Shown: piece by piece, positions 43,848 through 51,585 of the stretch
How the letters are laid out: each line of letters opens with the position of its first letter
How positions within the stretch are numbered: position 1 is the first letter of the stretch
Assembly (NCBI GenBank): GCA_027487835.1
Contig: JAIYCU010000008.1
Span: 1 to 55,937, forward strand
Reading direction: 5' to 3'
Length of the DNA stretch: 55,937 nt
Source: Bacteroidota bacterium
Lineage (GTDB): Bacteria; Bacteroidota; Bacteroidia; UKL13-3
Notes under the pieces: model-generated
Told to the model about the DNA's origin: nothing
Database searches by the model: none
Seen by the model: only the letters and a program-made list of their open reading frames with translations
Program-made: the position numbers and the translations under genes

Positions 43848-44654
43848 TTAGTTTAATCCGTGATTCGACTCCATTTTTGACGATTTAGTGAGTCCGTTCT
43901 TCTGTAATAATTCCTTCGCAAGGTTTAAATAATTTATAGCCCCTTTGCTTTCGGCATCATGTGATATGGCTGCCAAACCAAAGCTAGGCGCCTCACTCAA
44001 CTTTGTATTTCTTTGAATAATAGTATCAAATACCAAATCTTGAAAATGCATTTTAACTTCTTCAACCACTTGGTTGCTCAAGCGTGTACGCATGTCGTAC
44101 ATGGTTAGAAGCAAGCCTTCAATTTGCAATTCCGTATTTAAATTGTTTTGAATTATTTTAACAGTATTAAGCAATTTGCCCAAACCTTCTAAGGCAAAGT
44201 ATTCGCATTGAACCGGAATAATAACCGAATCACTTGCTACTAAGGAATTGGTTGTTATCAAACCCAAAGAAGGCGAACAATCAATGATTACAAAATCATA
44301 TGCATCCTTAATTTTTTGCAATTCATAATACATCAAGCGTTCACGATTTGGCACATTGATAAGTTCAATTTCTGCACCCACTAAATCAATATTTGAAGGC
44401 ATAATGTCCAAATAGGTAAAGGTAGTTTTGATAATCGCATCCTTTGCAGGTACCTCATTTACCAAAACCTCATACAAACCAGTACGCACATCTTTTGGAT
44501 CAAAGCCCAATCCAGAAGTTGTATTGGCTTGCGGATCTGCGTCAATAACCAAGGTTTTAAACTCTAACACGGCCAAACTTGCCGCAAGGTTAATGGCAGT
44601 AGTTGTTTTTCCTACACCACCTTTTTGGTTTACAATTGATATTATTTTTGTCAT
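43848..44654 (-). CDS. parA: Chromosome partitioning ATPase ParA (Soj)
   Basis: A 268-residue deviant Walker ATPase: KGGVGKTTTAINLAASLA (Lys11 signature KGGVGKT), TLVIDADPQANTTSGLG, IIDCSPSLGLIT and the Walker B region, then IPVQCEYFALEGLGKLL. A C-terminal extension (KMESNHGLN) is a little longer than usual. With ParB it positions replicated origins on the nucleoid. It is preceded 5 nt upstream by the MBL hydrolase gene on the same strand, implying one transcript. Confidence 0.96.
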   Translation of the reverse strand: MTKIISIVNQKGGVGKTTTAINLAASLAVLEFKTLVIDADPQANTTSGLGFDPKDVRTGLYEVLVNEVPAKDAIIKTTFTYLDIMPSNIDLVGAEIELINVPNRERLMYYELQKIKDAYDFVIIDCSPSLGLITTNSLVASDSVIIPVQCEYFALEGLGKLLNTVKIIQNNLNTELQIEGLLLTMYDMRTRLSNQVVEEVKMHFQDLVFDTIIQRNTKLSEAPSFGLAAISHDAESKGAINYLNLAKELLQKNGLTKSSKMESNHGLN

Positions 44655-44659
44655 ATTAA

Positions 44660-45340
44660 TTAGATGGCAATATGCTCGCCTATTTTCATTATTGTTAAAT
44701 TAGCCCCCGTATTTTCAAAAGCTCCTTTTGCCTGATGTTCGTCAATTACAATATACCCAAAAGTATTAAAGTGCATGCCTATCACATTTTTAGTCCTTAA
44801 AAAATTGGCCGCCTCGGCAGCGTCAACTGCATCCATTGTAAAATTACCTCCAATTGGCAAAATTGCCCAATCTATGGTAAATCGCTCTCCCAACAACTTC
44901 ATGTCTTGATGCAAGGCAGTATCGCCACTATAATATATAATTTTCCCTTCGGTCTCAATTAAAAAGCCTGCCGCAGTTCCACCGTAAGTTCCATCCGAAA
45001 AACTGCTGCTATGCATGGCATAGGTCATGCTTACTTTCCCAAAATCGAAATTACGCTTTCCACCAATATTCATGGGATGGGTATTTGTGACACCTTGTTT
45101 TTGAAGCCAAGCATGAATCTCCCAAATAGCTATTACCATAGCACCCGTTCGTTGAGCAATGGCTACTAAATCTGCTGTATGGTCTTCATGGGCGTGCGAA
45201 ACCAGTATATAATCAGCCTCAATCAATTCTGCTTTAATAGTGTCATTAATTGGATTTGGACTAATAAACGGATCAAACAACAAGGTTTTACCTTGTGTTT
45301 CTATAGTAAAGCACGAATGTCCTAAATATTTGATCTTCAT
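44660..45340 (-). CDS. UPF0173-type metallo-beta-lactamase-fold metal-dependent hydrolase
   Basis: A 226-residue MBL-fold protein from the ATG at 45340 (MKIKYLGHSCFTIETQGKTL). Metal ligands are visible in VSHAHEDHTAD (H-x-H-x-D-H), the later AMHSSSFSDGTYG, YYSGDTALHQDM and a C-terminal IGMHFNTFG histidine. This matches UPF0173 hydrolases, whose substrate is unknown. The longer frame starts at 45358 but adds only MWITRT, which is not family sequence and would overlap a DnaA-box-like site. It is the first gene of the parA-parB-DUF5683-dapB-lepB block. Confidence 0.92.
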   Translation of the reverse strand: MKIKYLGHSCFTIETQGKTLLFDPFISPNPINDTIKAELIEADYILVSHAHEDHTADLVAIAQRTGAMVIAIWEIHAWLQKQGVTNTHPMNIGGKRNFDFGKVSMTYAMHSSSFSDGTYGGTAAGFLIETEGKIIYYSGDTALHQDMKLLGERFTIDWAILPIGGNFTMDAVDAAEAANFLRTKNVIGMHFNTFGYIVIDEHQAKGAFENTGANLTIMKIGEHIAI

Positions 45341-45348
45341 TGTACGGG

Positions 45349-45516
45349 TTATCCACAAAATTTAATTTGAACTTTTTGAACCGAATTTCTTTAAAAATTT
45401 AATTTAAACAGTCCGTGAAACACTTTTCACTCTAACGTGAAACAAATTCCATGTTTCCAAATTACGTTAATGAAAATGGTAACTAATCCACTCTCTATCA
45501 ACAGGCATGTGGATTA
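45349..45516. other. Gene-free region with a perfect DnaA box, an 8-bp inverted repeat and parS-like half-sites
   Basis: TTATCCACA (45349-45357) is an exact consensus DnaA box. TAATCCAC (45484-45491) and GTGGATTA (45509-45516) form a perfect inverted repeat whose right part, extended one base, is a one-mismatch DnaA box. Between them GTGAAACA occurs twice (45415-45422 and 45437-45444), each equal to the right half of the canonical parS palindrome, with an inverted TTTTCAC at 45424-45430. The region up to 45564 is AT-rich and lies beside parAB. It may be an origin or partition region, or simply the shared promoter of two genes. Confidence 0.35.
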
Positions 45517-45564
45517 CTTTATGCATTGATAACAAATTACTTATAAAATTTAACTTGCATTCCT

Positions 45565-46791
45565 CTAAACATGGGCTGCCAATAGGAGGTCTAAATCTTT
45601 ATTATAGATACTCAAGCGTTTACCCAAATGCTTATTGGTTAAATTTCCTTTATAAATATAAACGCCATGTCTAATTTCTGGATTTGCAAAAAGGAATTTT
45701 GCGAAGTTTGGCGAGCCTGAAATTCTAAGTAAAAGAGGTGTAATCACATTACTTAACGCATAACTAGCTGTTCTGCAAACATTACTAGTAATGTTTGGTA
45801 CACAATAATGCAAAACATCATGCTTTTTAAAGGTTGGTTGTGCATGCGAAGTTATTTCAGAAGTTTCGAATACCCCTCCTTGGTCGATACTAATATCTAT
45901 TATTACGCTATTGGGCTTCATTTGTGAAACTAGTTCTTCACTCACAATTACGGGTGAACGACCTTCTTCGCTTCTTATACAGCCAATGCAAACGTCTGCA
46001 TTTGAGATAGCCTTCTGTAAAATCTTAGGATGAATTAAGGAGGTAAAAACACTTTGGCCCAAATTATTTTGGAGGCGACGAAGTTTGGTTAATGAATTAT
46101 CAAATACTTTAATATTAGCACCCATTCCAATGGCAGCCCGAGCAGCAAACTCTCCAACAGTGCCCGCGCCTAAAATTACAATTTCTGTTGGGGGTATGCC
46201 AGCTACCCCACCTAGCATTTCTCCTTTACCTCCCCCATTAATACTTAACAATTGGGCCGCAACTGCAATTGCGTTGATGCCTGCAATTTCACTCAAGCTT
46301 CTCACAATTGGATACACACCACTTTCATCTTTTAAATATTCAAACCCAATGGCATTGATTCTTTTAGCCATTAAACTTCTAACATAAGCCTCATTTCTAG
46401 CGCCATGTTGCAAGGCAGAAATTAACAATTTATCCTGACCCAACCAACCCACCTCTTCGTTGGTAGGTGGTTCTACTTTAACAATAACATCCGCTTTAAA
46501 AACCTCTTCCCGATTGTAACAAATTTTGGCCCCTGCATCACTGTATTCTTGATCTGTAAACAAGGCATCTTTGCCAGCATTACTTTCTAACCAAACCTGG
46601 TTTCCATTGTTTACCAGTAGTTGAACACTTGAAGGCGTTAAAGCAATGCGGTGCTCTTGTAAAGTAATTTCTTTAGGGATGCCTATGTACAATGCTTGGT
46701 TGGGCTGCTTTAATTCAAGCATGGCTTCTTGGGGCTGTAAACTTGCTTGTCTTGCTAGATCACTGAAGCCAAATGAGGTGCTTTCTGACAT
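45565..46791 (-). CDS. ald: Alanine dehydrogenase
   Basis: A 408-residue AlaDH/PNT-family enzyme in the Bacteroidota form, with an N-terminal extension of about 35 residues. IGIPKEITLQEHRIALTP is the family start, VKVEPPTNEEV includes the substrate lysine area, RSLSEIAG follows, ILGAGTVGEFAARAAIGMGA is the NAD-binding motif, and SVIIDISIDQGGVFETSE closes the domain. It interconverts alanine and pyruvate plus ammonia. Downstream of it lies the DnaA-box/parS-like gap; upstream is tsaE. Confidence 0.92.
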   Translation of the reverse strand: MSESTSFGFSDLARQASLQPQEAMLELKQPNQALYIGIPKEITLQEHRIALTPSSVQLLVNNGNQVWLESNAGKDALFTDQEYSDAGAKICYNREEVFKADVIVKVEPPTNEEVGWLGQDKLLISALQHGARNEAYVRSLMAKRINAIGFEYLKDESGVYPIVRSLSEIAGINAIAVAAQLLSINGGGKGEMLGGVAGIPPTEIVILGAGTVGEFAARAAIGMGANIKVFDNSLTKLRRLQNNLGQSVFTSLIHPKILQKAISNADVCIGCIRSEEGRSPVIVSEELVSQMKPNSVIIDISIDQGGVFETSEITSHAQPTFKKHDVLHYCVPNITSNVCRTASYALSNVITPLLLRISGSPNFAKFLFANPEIRHGVYIYKGNLTNKHLGKRLSIYNKDLDLLLAAHV

Positions 46792-46844
46792 AGGAGTAAA
46801 AATAGGATGCTCTCAAAAATAATGTATTTAGGGTAGATTTCCAC

Positions 46845-47249
46845 TTAGGCTATTGTAAGTTGCCTTTTCTCTTGCGATAAAGATAGGGTAATTGTTAAGC
46901 AAGTTTCATTTTCAAGGATTTCGTCAATTTTTTCTGGCCACTCTATCAAGCATAAATTTCCAGAATCAAAATACATTTCAAAGCCAAGGTCATATACTTC
47001 TTCTACCGACTTTATCCTATAAAAATCAAAATGATAAATACTTTTGCCATCTTGCGTTTTATATTCGTTAACAATCGAAAAACTTGGGCTGCTCACCAAA
47101 TCTTGCACCCCTAATTGTAGCAATAATTCCTTGATTAAGGTAGTTTTCCCCACGCCCATTTCTCCATGAAAACACCAAAGCTTATGCGATTTGGCATTTT
47201 CTATTAAGTAGTTCGCAGCCAGCGGCAATTCTGCTAAATTGTAAATCAT
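46845..47249 (-). CDS. tsaE: tRNA threonylcarbamoyladenosine biosynthesis ATPase TsaE
   Basis: A 134-residue protein of the family size. CFHGEMGVGKTTLIKELLLQ is the P-loop, SSPSFSIVNEYKT is the conserved T/S-S-P-T/S-F block, YHFDFYRIKSVEEVYDLGFE and LCLIEWPEKI follow. TsaE supports TsaB-TsaD in making t6A at position 37 of ANN-decoding tRNAs. It lies 9 nt after the proline dehydrogenase gene, so the two share a transcript. Confidence 0.94.
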   Translation of the reverse strand: MIYNLAELPLAANYLIENAKSHKLWCFHGEMGVGKTTLIKELLLQLGVQDLVSSPSFSIVNEYKTQDGKSIYHFDFYRIKSVEEVYDLGFEMYFDSGNLCLIEWPEKIDEILENETCLTITLSLSQEKRQLTIA

Positions 47250-47258
47250 GCAAGTATT

Positions 47259-48434
47259 TTACTTACGTCTTCTTTGCAATTCGGTGGTGATTAACTTCAA
47301 TTCTCTACCTGCCTGTCCCTGTACGCTTGTATTTTCTTGCGCCCTTCTAAATAAATATGGAAGAACAGCCTTAACCGGACCATATGGTAAATATTTTGCA
47401 ACCCGATAACCCGCATTTGCTAGGTTATAACTTAAGTTATCACTCATGCCATATAATTGAGAAAAGTAAACTCTTTCGTCTGAAGGAGAAAGTCCATTTT
47501 GATGCATCAATTGTATAAGTCCCTCACAACTTTCTTGGTTATGTGTTCCCGCACAAATTGCAATCCTTTCAATTTGGTTCAAACATACCTTTAAACCCTC
47601 ATTATAATCTTGGTCGCTAGCTGCTTTGCTGGGTTGAATTGGGTTCAAATAACCCATTTCTTTAGCTCGTTCCGCTTCTTTTTCCATATAGGCACCGCGC
47701 ACTAATTTAACACCATAAAAGTAATTTCCCAGCTTAGCGTCTTCAATGGATTGCTTTAAAAAAGCCAACCTATCATGCCTGTAAAATTGAACGGTATTAT
47801 AAATGATGGCGCGCTTTCCATTATATAGTTGCATCATTTCTTTAGCAATTCCATCAATAGTATCTTGAATCCAACTTTCTTCTGCATCCATAAAAAGGCG
47901 AACATTTAAATCATACGCTCTTTTGCATATGCTATTGATGCGTCCTTTAACCCTATCAAACTCAGCAATTTCTTCTGGAGATAGCGATTTTCCTTCATTT
48001 ACCTTTTGTAATAAGGCAAACCTTCCAACGCCTGTTACCTTAAACACACTAAACGGAATTGCAGGATTATTGTGCGCCTTTTCTATGGTTTTAATAATTT
48101 CGTTGGCAGTTATTTCAAAAACAGACTCTTGCTCCTCTCCTTCTACAGAATAATCTAAAATGGTACCTACGCCAAACTGATGCATTTGTTGAATAGTTAG
48201 CTCGCAATCAGTTACACTTTCACCGCCACAAAATTGATGAAAGACCGTTTTCTTAATAATACCTTTTATTGGGAGTCCAATTTTAAATCCAATATCCACA
48301 AGGGCTGGTCCGGTTTGAACCAACCAATTATACCCAATTGCCTTAAATAATAAATATGAATTACGAAGCTCTTTGGTATTTCTAGCCTGAAAAGCAATTT
48401 GGGTGTTGGTAAAATCAACCTTTGGATGTGTCAT
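47259..48434 (-). CDS. Proline dehydrogenase family protein
   Basis: A 391-residue FAD-dependent TIM-barrel protein. Family blocks include FCGGESVTDCELTI, ILDYSVEGEEQE, FKVTGVGRFALL, VRLFMDAEESWIQDTIDGI, GVKLVRGAYMEKEAERA and the C-terminal YLPYGPVKAVLPYLFRRAQENTS region (read as YLPYGPVKAVLPYLFRRAQE), which carries the substrate arginines in R-R-x-x-E. It oxidises proline to pyrroline-5-carboxylate. It is the free-standing type, not fused to the P5C dehydrogenase as in PutA. It is divergent from aroB. Confidence 0.92.
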   Translation of the reverse strand: MTHPKVDFTNTQIAFQARNTKELRNSYLLFKAIGYNWLVQTGPALVDIGFKIGLPIKGIIKKTVFHQFCGGESVTDCELTIQQMHQFGVGTILDYSVEGEEQESVFEITANEIIKTIEKAHNNPAIPFSVFKVTGVGRFALLQKVNEGKSLSPEEIAEFDRVKGRINSICKRAYDLNVRLFMDAEESWIQDTIDGIAKEMMQLYNGKRAIIYNTVQFYRHDRLAFLKQSIEDAKLGNYFYGVKLVRGAYMEKEAERAKEMGYLNPIQPSKAASDQDYNEGLKVCLNQIERIAICAGTHNQESCEGLIQLMHQNGLSPSDERVYFSQLYGMSDNLSYNLANAGYRVAKYLPYGPVKAVLPYLFRRAQENTSVQGQAGRELKLITTELQRRRK

Positions 48435-48459
48435 GCTGTTATTTATACTTTAACTTGTG

Positions 48460-48471
48460 TTTGTTAACAAA
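48460..48471. promoter_or_regulatory. 12-bp palindrome in the divergent proline dehydrogenase / aroB promoter region
   Basis: TTTGTTAACAAA (48460-48471) is a perfect palindrome in the 83-bp divergent gap. It offers a TTTG -33 element on each strand. On the minus strand TATAAATA follows after 20 nt, and on the plus strand TATAATTG after 16 nt. The two genes may thus share one regulatory element. Confidence 0.45.
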
Positions 48472-48517
48472 TGATTAACTATAATTGCGCTACGAAAGTA
48501 AGTGCAAACTCTGTTAG

Positions 48518-49579
48518 ATGAAAGAAATTATTCATAAGGATTTTGAGATATTTTTAGGTGATGATGGGTTGGCACACCTAGCCGAAATTCTAATTGAAGA
48601 AGGTTATTCCAAAATTTTCATTTTAATGGATACCAATACAAAACGGCATTGCTGGCCGATTTTGAGTCCGTATTTAGTGGATTTTCTACCCATCGTAATC
48701 CCAGATGGGGAGTCGAGCAAAAGCTTGGTTCAAGCCGAAAAAATTTGGGAAACTTTACAAAAGAACTTTGCAGACCGCCGCTCTGTGCTTTTAAACTTAG
48801 GCGGTGGTGTCATTTCTGATTTGGGTGGGTTTTGCGCCGCAACCTACAAAAGAGGCATAGACTTTATCAATATCCCTACCTCTTTATTAGGTATGGTAGA
48901 TGCCGCAATTGGTGGAAAATTAGGCATCGATTTCTTAGGATATAAAAATTCAATCGGATTATTTAAACATCCTAAACAAATCATTGTGTATCCAAATTTC
49001 ATCAAAACTTTGAGTCAGGAAGAAATTAGAAACGGCCTTGCCGAAGTGGCTAAACATGGCTTAATAGATGATAAGTCGCTGTTTGAAAAGCTTTCAAACC
49101 TTGACAACCAAGCCTTAGACAAAGCAGGAAATCTCATTTTTCAATCGATTAAAATTAAGGCACAAATTGTAAAAAAAGACCCATTTGAAAAAGATTTACG
49201 TAAGGTTTTAAATTTTGGTCATACCATTGGTCATGCCATTGAAACTTGGTCATTATTAAACGACACCGTGCCGCTTAAACATGGCGAGGCCATTGCCATA
49301 GGAATGATTTGCGAGGCCTACATGAGCAAGGAATTACTTGGCTTAAGCAATCCAGAATTAGCGCAAATAACACAGTATTTTACAAAGCGATATCCCTTTT
49401 ATAATAAGACTTGGGATGAAATTCAATTAATAGAATTCATGCGCAACGACAAGAAAAATGTGGATGGACTCATCAATTTTACTTTGTTAAAACGCATTGG
49501 CAAAGCCAAAATTAATATGCAATGCCATGAAGAGTTAATTTTAAAAGCCTTGAGCTATTATCGCCAACTTAAACCATGA
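48518..49579 (+). CDS. aroB: 3-dehydroquinate synthase
   Basis: A 353-residue DHQS. VIPDGESSKSLVQAEKIWE, LNLGGGVISDLGGFCAATYK with RGIDFINIPTSLLGMVDAA (NAD and metal site) and IGGKLGIDFLGYKNSIGLF are diagnostic. NFGHTIGHAIE supplies a metal-binding His. It cyclises DAHP to 3-dehydroquinate, the second step of the shikimate pathway. Its stop overlaps the start of aroA (ATGA), so the two pathway enzymes are coupled. Confidence 0.96.
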   Translation: MKEIIHKDFEIFLGDDGLAHLAEILIEEGYSKIFILMDTNTKRHCWPILSPYLVDFLPIVIPDGESSKSLVQAEKIWETLQKNFADRRSVLLNLGGGVISDLGGFCAATYKRGIDFINIPTSLLGMVDAAIGGKLGIDFLGYKNSIGLFKHPKQIIVYPNFIKTLSQEEIRNGLAEVAKHGLIDDKSLFEKLSNLDNQALDKAGNLIFQSIKIKAQIVKKDPFEKDLRKVLNFGHTIGHAIETWSLLNDTVPLKHGEAIAIGMICEAYMSKELLGLSNPELAQITQYFTKRYPFYNKTWDEIQLIEFMRNDKKNVDGLINFTLLKRIGKAKINMQCHEELILKALSYYRQLKP

Positions 49580-50829
49580 AATCGGTAAAAATTAGTGCCA
49601 CCAAAACGCACATAAAAGGTCAAATAAACCTCCCAGCTTCTAAAAGCATCAGTAATAGGGCCTTAATTCTACAAGCCATTAACCAACAATTACATCGAAG
49701 TAATTGCACCATTATCAATCTTTCTACGGCAGATGATACCCAAATTTTAACTAAAGCTTTAAGTGTTAAAGAAGGAAAAGTAGATATTAAAAATGCAGGA
49801 ACTTGTGCGCGCTTTTTATGCGCCTTTTATGCTGCCTTTCCAGGGGTAAACATTGAATTATGTGGTGAGTCGCGCATGGCAGAGCGACCCATTAAAGATT
49901 TAGTTGAAGCCTTAAGGATTTTAGGAGCAGACATTGTTTACCTTGATGCAGAAGGAAAATTTCCGATACAAATTAAAGGCCAGCAATTAGCAGGAGGAAC
50001 AATTCAAATTTCTGCAGAGGCCTCTAGTCAATTTGTTTCAGCCTTAATGCTTATATCGCCTTTATTAAGTAGCGGTTTGAACCTAAGCCTTTCAGAAAAA
50101 ATAGTAAGCAAGCCTTATATTGAAATGACAGCCGCGCTATTGAAAGATTTTGGTTATGCGCCAGAGTTAGCCATAGCAGCGCATCAAATAAAGCTAAGCC
50201 AAGCCTATTTGCCAAGCAACTTAGAAACCTATGAGGTGGAAGCAGATTGGAGCAGTGCTGCATTTTTTTATGAAGCAGCCTTGCTATCAGAAGAAGCCGA
50301 ATTAACCTTAAATGGACTTCGCTTGCCATCTATTCAAGGTGACGCCATAGTTGCAAATTGGTTTGAGGAATTAGGGGTAAAAAGTCAATTGGTTCAAACC
50401 GGCATAAAAATACACAAAACCAATAAAGTACCAGGGGAGGTATTAACATTTGATTGCACAGATTACCCTGATTTAAGCATTGCCTTGGTATGCGCAACAG
50501 CCGGAGCTGGCATAGCCATTCGTGCCAATGGATTATCAAGCTTGGTGCACAAAGAAAGTAACCGATTGGATGCACTTTTAAATTTGCTAGACAAGTTGCA
50601 CATCAAAACAGAAAGTGATAAACAAAGCTACTTGGCACATGATGGCTTGCAAAGGCAATTCTATCATGGTGAAATTTTAACAACAGAAAAAGACCATCGA
50701 TTGGCAATGGCTTATGGCATGTTGGCGCAATATTTTTCTTTGGTAAGAGTAAGCGAAATTAACTCAGTGGTTAAATCGTTTCCACAATTTTGGGTAGAGG
50801 CTGCTAAGTTGGGACTAGAAGTGGATTAA
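49576..50829 (+). CDS. aroA: 3-phosphoshikimate 1-carboxyvinyltransferase (EPSP synthase)
   Basis: A 417-residue EPSPS. LPASKSISNRALIL (Lys23) binds phosphoshikimate, NAGTCARFLCAF (family usually GNAGTxxRF) and AERPIKDLVEALRILGA follow, and SAEASSQFVSALMLISPLL, DWSSAAFFYEAALLS, DCTDYPDLSIALVCATA, KESNRLDALLNLLDKLHIK and DHRLAMAYGML are all in order. It forms EPSP from shikimate-3-phosphate and PEP. The sequence is compact and divergent, typical of Bacteroidota. Two exact GGTTYRAACC sites lie in it (50074, 50391). It converges with the ThiF-like gene. Confidence 0.95.
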   Translation: MKSVKISATKTHIKGQINLPASKSISNRALILQAINQQLHRSNCTIINLSTADDTQILTKALSVKEGKVDIKNAGTCARFLCAFYAAFPGVNIELCGESRMAERPIKDLVEALRILGADIVYLDAEGKFPIQIKGQQLAGGTIQISAEASSQFVSALMLISPLLSSGLNLSLSEKIVSKPYIEMTAALLKDFGYAPELAIAAHQIKLSQAYLPSNLETYEVEADWSSAAFFYEAALLSEEAELTLNGLRLPSIQGDAIVANWFEELGVKSQLVQTGIKIHKTNKVPGEVLTFDCTDYPDLSIALVCATAGAGIAIRANGLSSLVHKESNRLDALLNLLDKLHIKTESDKQSYLAHDGLQRQFYHGEILTTEKDHRLAMAYGMLAQYFSLVRVSEINSVVKSFPQFWVEAAKLGLEVD

Positions 50830-50876
50830 AAGAAATTTATCCATTGTTTAGAAAAGGGCTTAAAGCTTTATTAAAT

Positions 50877-51581
50877 TTAAGATTGGTTCAAACTTAATAC
50901 CCTATAAACATGCTGCTGTAAGTTAAAGCTAAATATCTTACCCTCAAGCACCGGTTCAATGCCTACAATCACTTTAATGGCTTCCGAAACTTGTATTGAA
51001 GCTCCAAAGGCACAGGTTGAACCTAAAACACCACTTGCCGCACAAGACAACATTTCGGAATTAAAATTGGCAGCACCAAAGAAGCTGTTAAACCTTATTT
51101 TTTTGTGGTAATTAAACACAGATACCATTCCTTCAAACCCAGCAACCGCCGCAAATATCCAAGGCTTTTGAAGTTCACTACAACATTGATCCAATAAGTA
51201 CCTAGTTTCGATGTTATCTGAGCAATCTATAAGTAGGTCATACGAAGCAACGAGCGATAATGCTAGATGTTCCTCTAATCGAGCAAAGTGTGGTGTGATG
51301 CTTAGGTGAGGATAACGAACGCTCAGTTTCTCTGCAGCTCGCAATACCTTAGCCTGCCCTATATCTCTCTCATCGTATAGCGTTTGTCTTGCTAAGTTAT
51401 GATTGCTCACTACATCATTATCTATCACTCCAATATTGCCAATACCTGCTGCCGCTAAGTATTGTAAAACTGGGCAACCTAATCCGCCTGCTCCCACTAC
51501 CAATACCTTGGCCTGGCTAAGTTTGGCTTGACCCAAAGACCCTATTTCGGGCATATTGATTTGTGCTAAATAGGACTCCAA
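50877..51581 (-). CDS. E1-like ThiF/MoeB/HesA family adenylyltransferase without zinc cysteines
   Basis: A 234-residue E1-superfamily protein. Nucleotide-binding GAGGLG (30-35), acidic strand end IDNDVV (53-58), arginine finger Arg65 in NLARQ, Lys78 and the catalytic Asp122 in DCSDNIETR are all present. Cys180 (MLSCAASGVLG) sits where ThiF carries its sulfur-relay cysteine. The two C-x-x-C zinc pairs of MoeB/ThiF are not visible and there is no rhodanese domain. These enzymes adenylate the C-terminal Gly-Gly of ThiS, MoaD or ubiquitin-like proteins. It is the third gene of a tight operon headed by a Gly-Gly-ending protein; no thiamine or molybdopterin genes are near. A ThiF role in thiamine synthesis remains possible. 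Confidence 0.88.
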   Translation of the reverse strand: MESYLAQINMPEIGSLGQAKLSQAKVLVVGAGGLGCPVLQYLAAAGIGNIGVIDNDVVSNHNLARQTLYDERDIGQAKVLRAAEKLSVRYPHLSITPHFARLEEHLALSLVASYDLLIDCSDNIETRYLLDQCCSELQKPWIFAAVAGFEGMVSVFNYHKKIRFNSFFGAANFNSEMLSCAASGVLGSTCAFGASIQVSEAIKVIVGIEPVLEGKIFSFNLQQHVYRVLSLNQS

Positions 51582-51585
51582 AGGC

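Larger units (their letters stand above)
4198..50400. repeat. Dispersed 10-mer GGTTCAAACC / GGTTTGAACC (15 exact copies)
   Basis: Exact copies start at 4198, 12001, 12401, 19220, 22210, 24512, 25653, 26257, 28884, 33489, 34554, 34648, 48312, 50074 and 50391. The two spellings are reverse complements, so the motif is GGTT-(CA or TG)-AACC, a near-palindrome. Seven read CA and eight read TG on the plus strand. Fourteen lie inside genes, used in several codon frames (for example Gly-Leu-Asn, Val-Gln-Thr, Phe-Glu-Pro, Gly-Ser-Asn), so a shared peptide cannot explain them. One (19220) is intergenic. A related 9-mer, GGTTCAACC/GGTTGAACC, occurs at 2076, 8611, 13575, 15097, 51015, 52890 and 54320. 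Single-mismatch versions include 14833, 43377, 47576, 48725 and 50885. Confidence 0.8.

Noticed and set aside
45341-45358. Earlier start of the MBL-fold hydrolase at 45358
   Set aside because: It would add six non-family residues and overlap a DnaA-box match; MKIKYLGHS is the family start.
4198-50400. GGTTCAAACC resembles the T-arm of tRNA (GGTTCAAATCC)
   Set aside because: None of the sites I examined has an acceptor stem, D arm or anticodon arm around it, and fourteen of fifteen copies lie inside conserved protein genes.
4198-50400. The dispersed 10-mer as a Chi- or KOPS-like oriented signal
   Set aside because: The two orientations are nearly equal (7 and 8) and show no trend along the window, as far as 15 sites can tell.
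50877-51581. Simple assignment of the E1-like gene as thiF or moeB
   Set aside because: No thiamine or molybdopterin genes are present, the zinc cysteines are missing and the neighbours are a DUF4132 and a GG-tailed protein. The role remains possible, so I gave no gene symbol.
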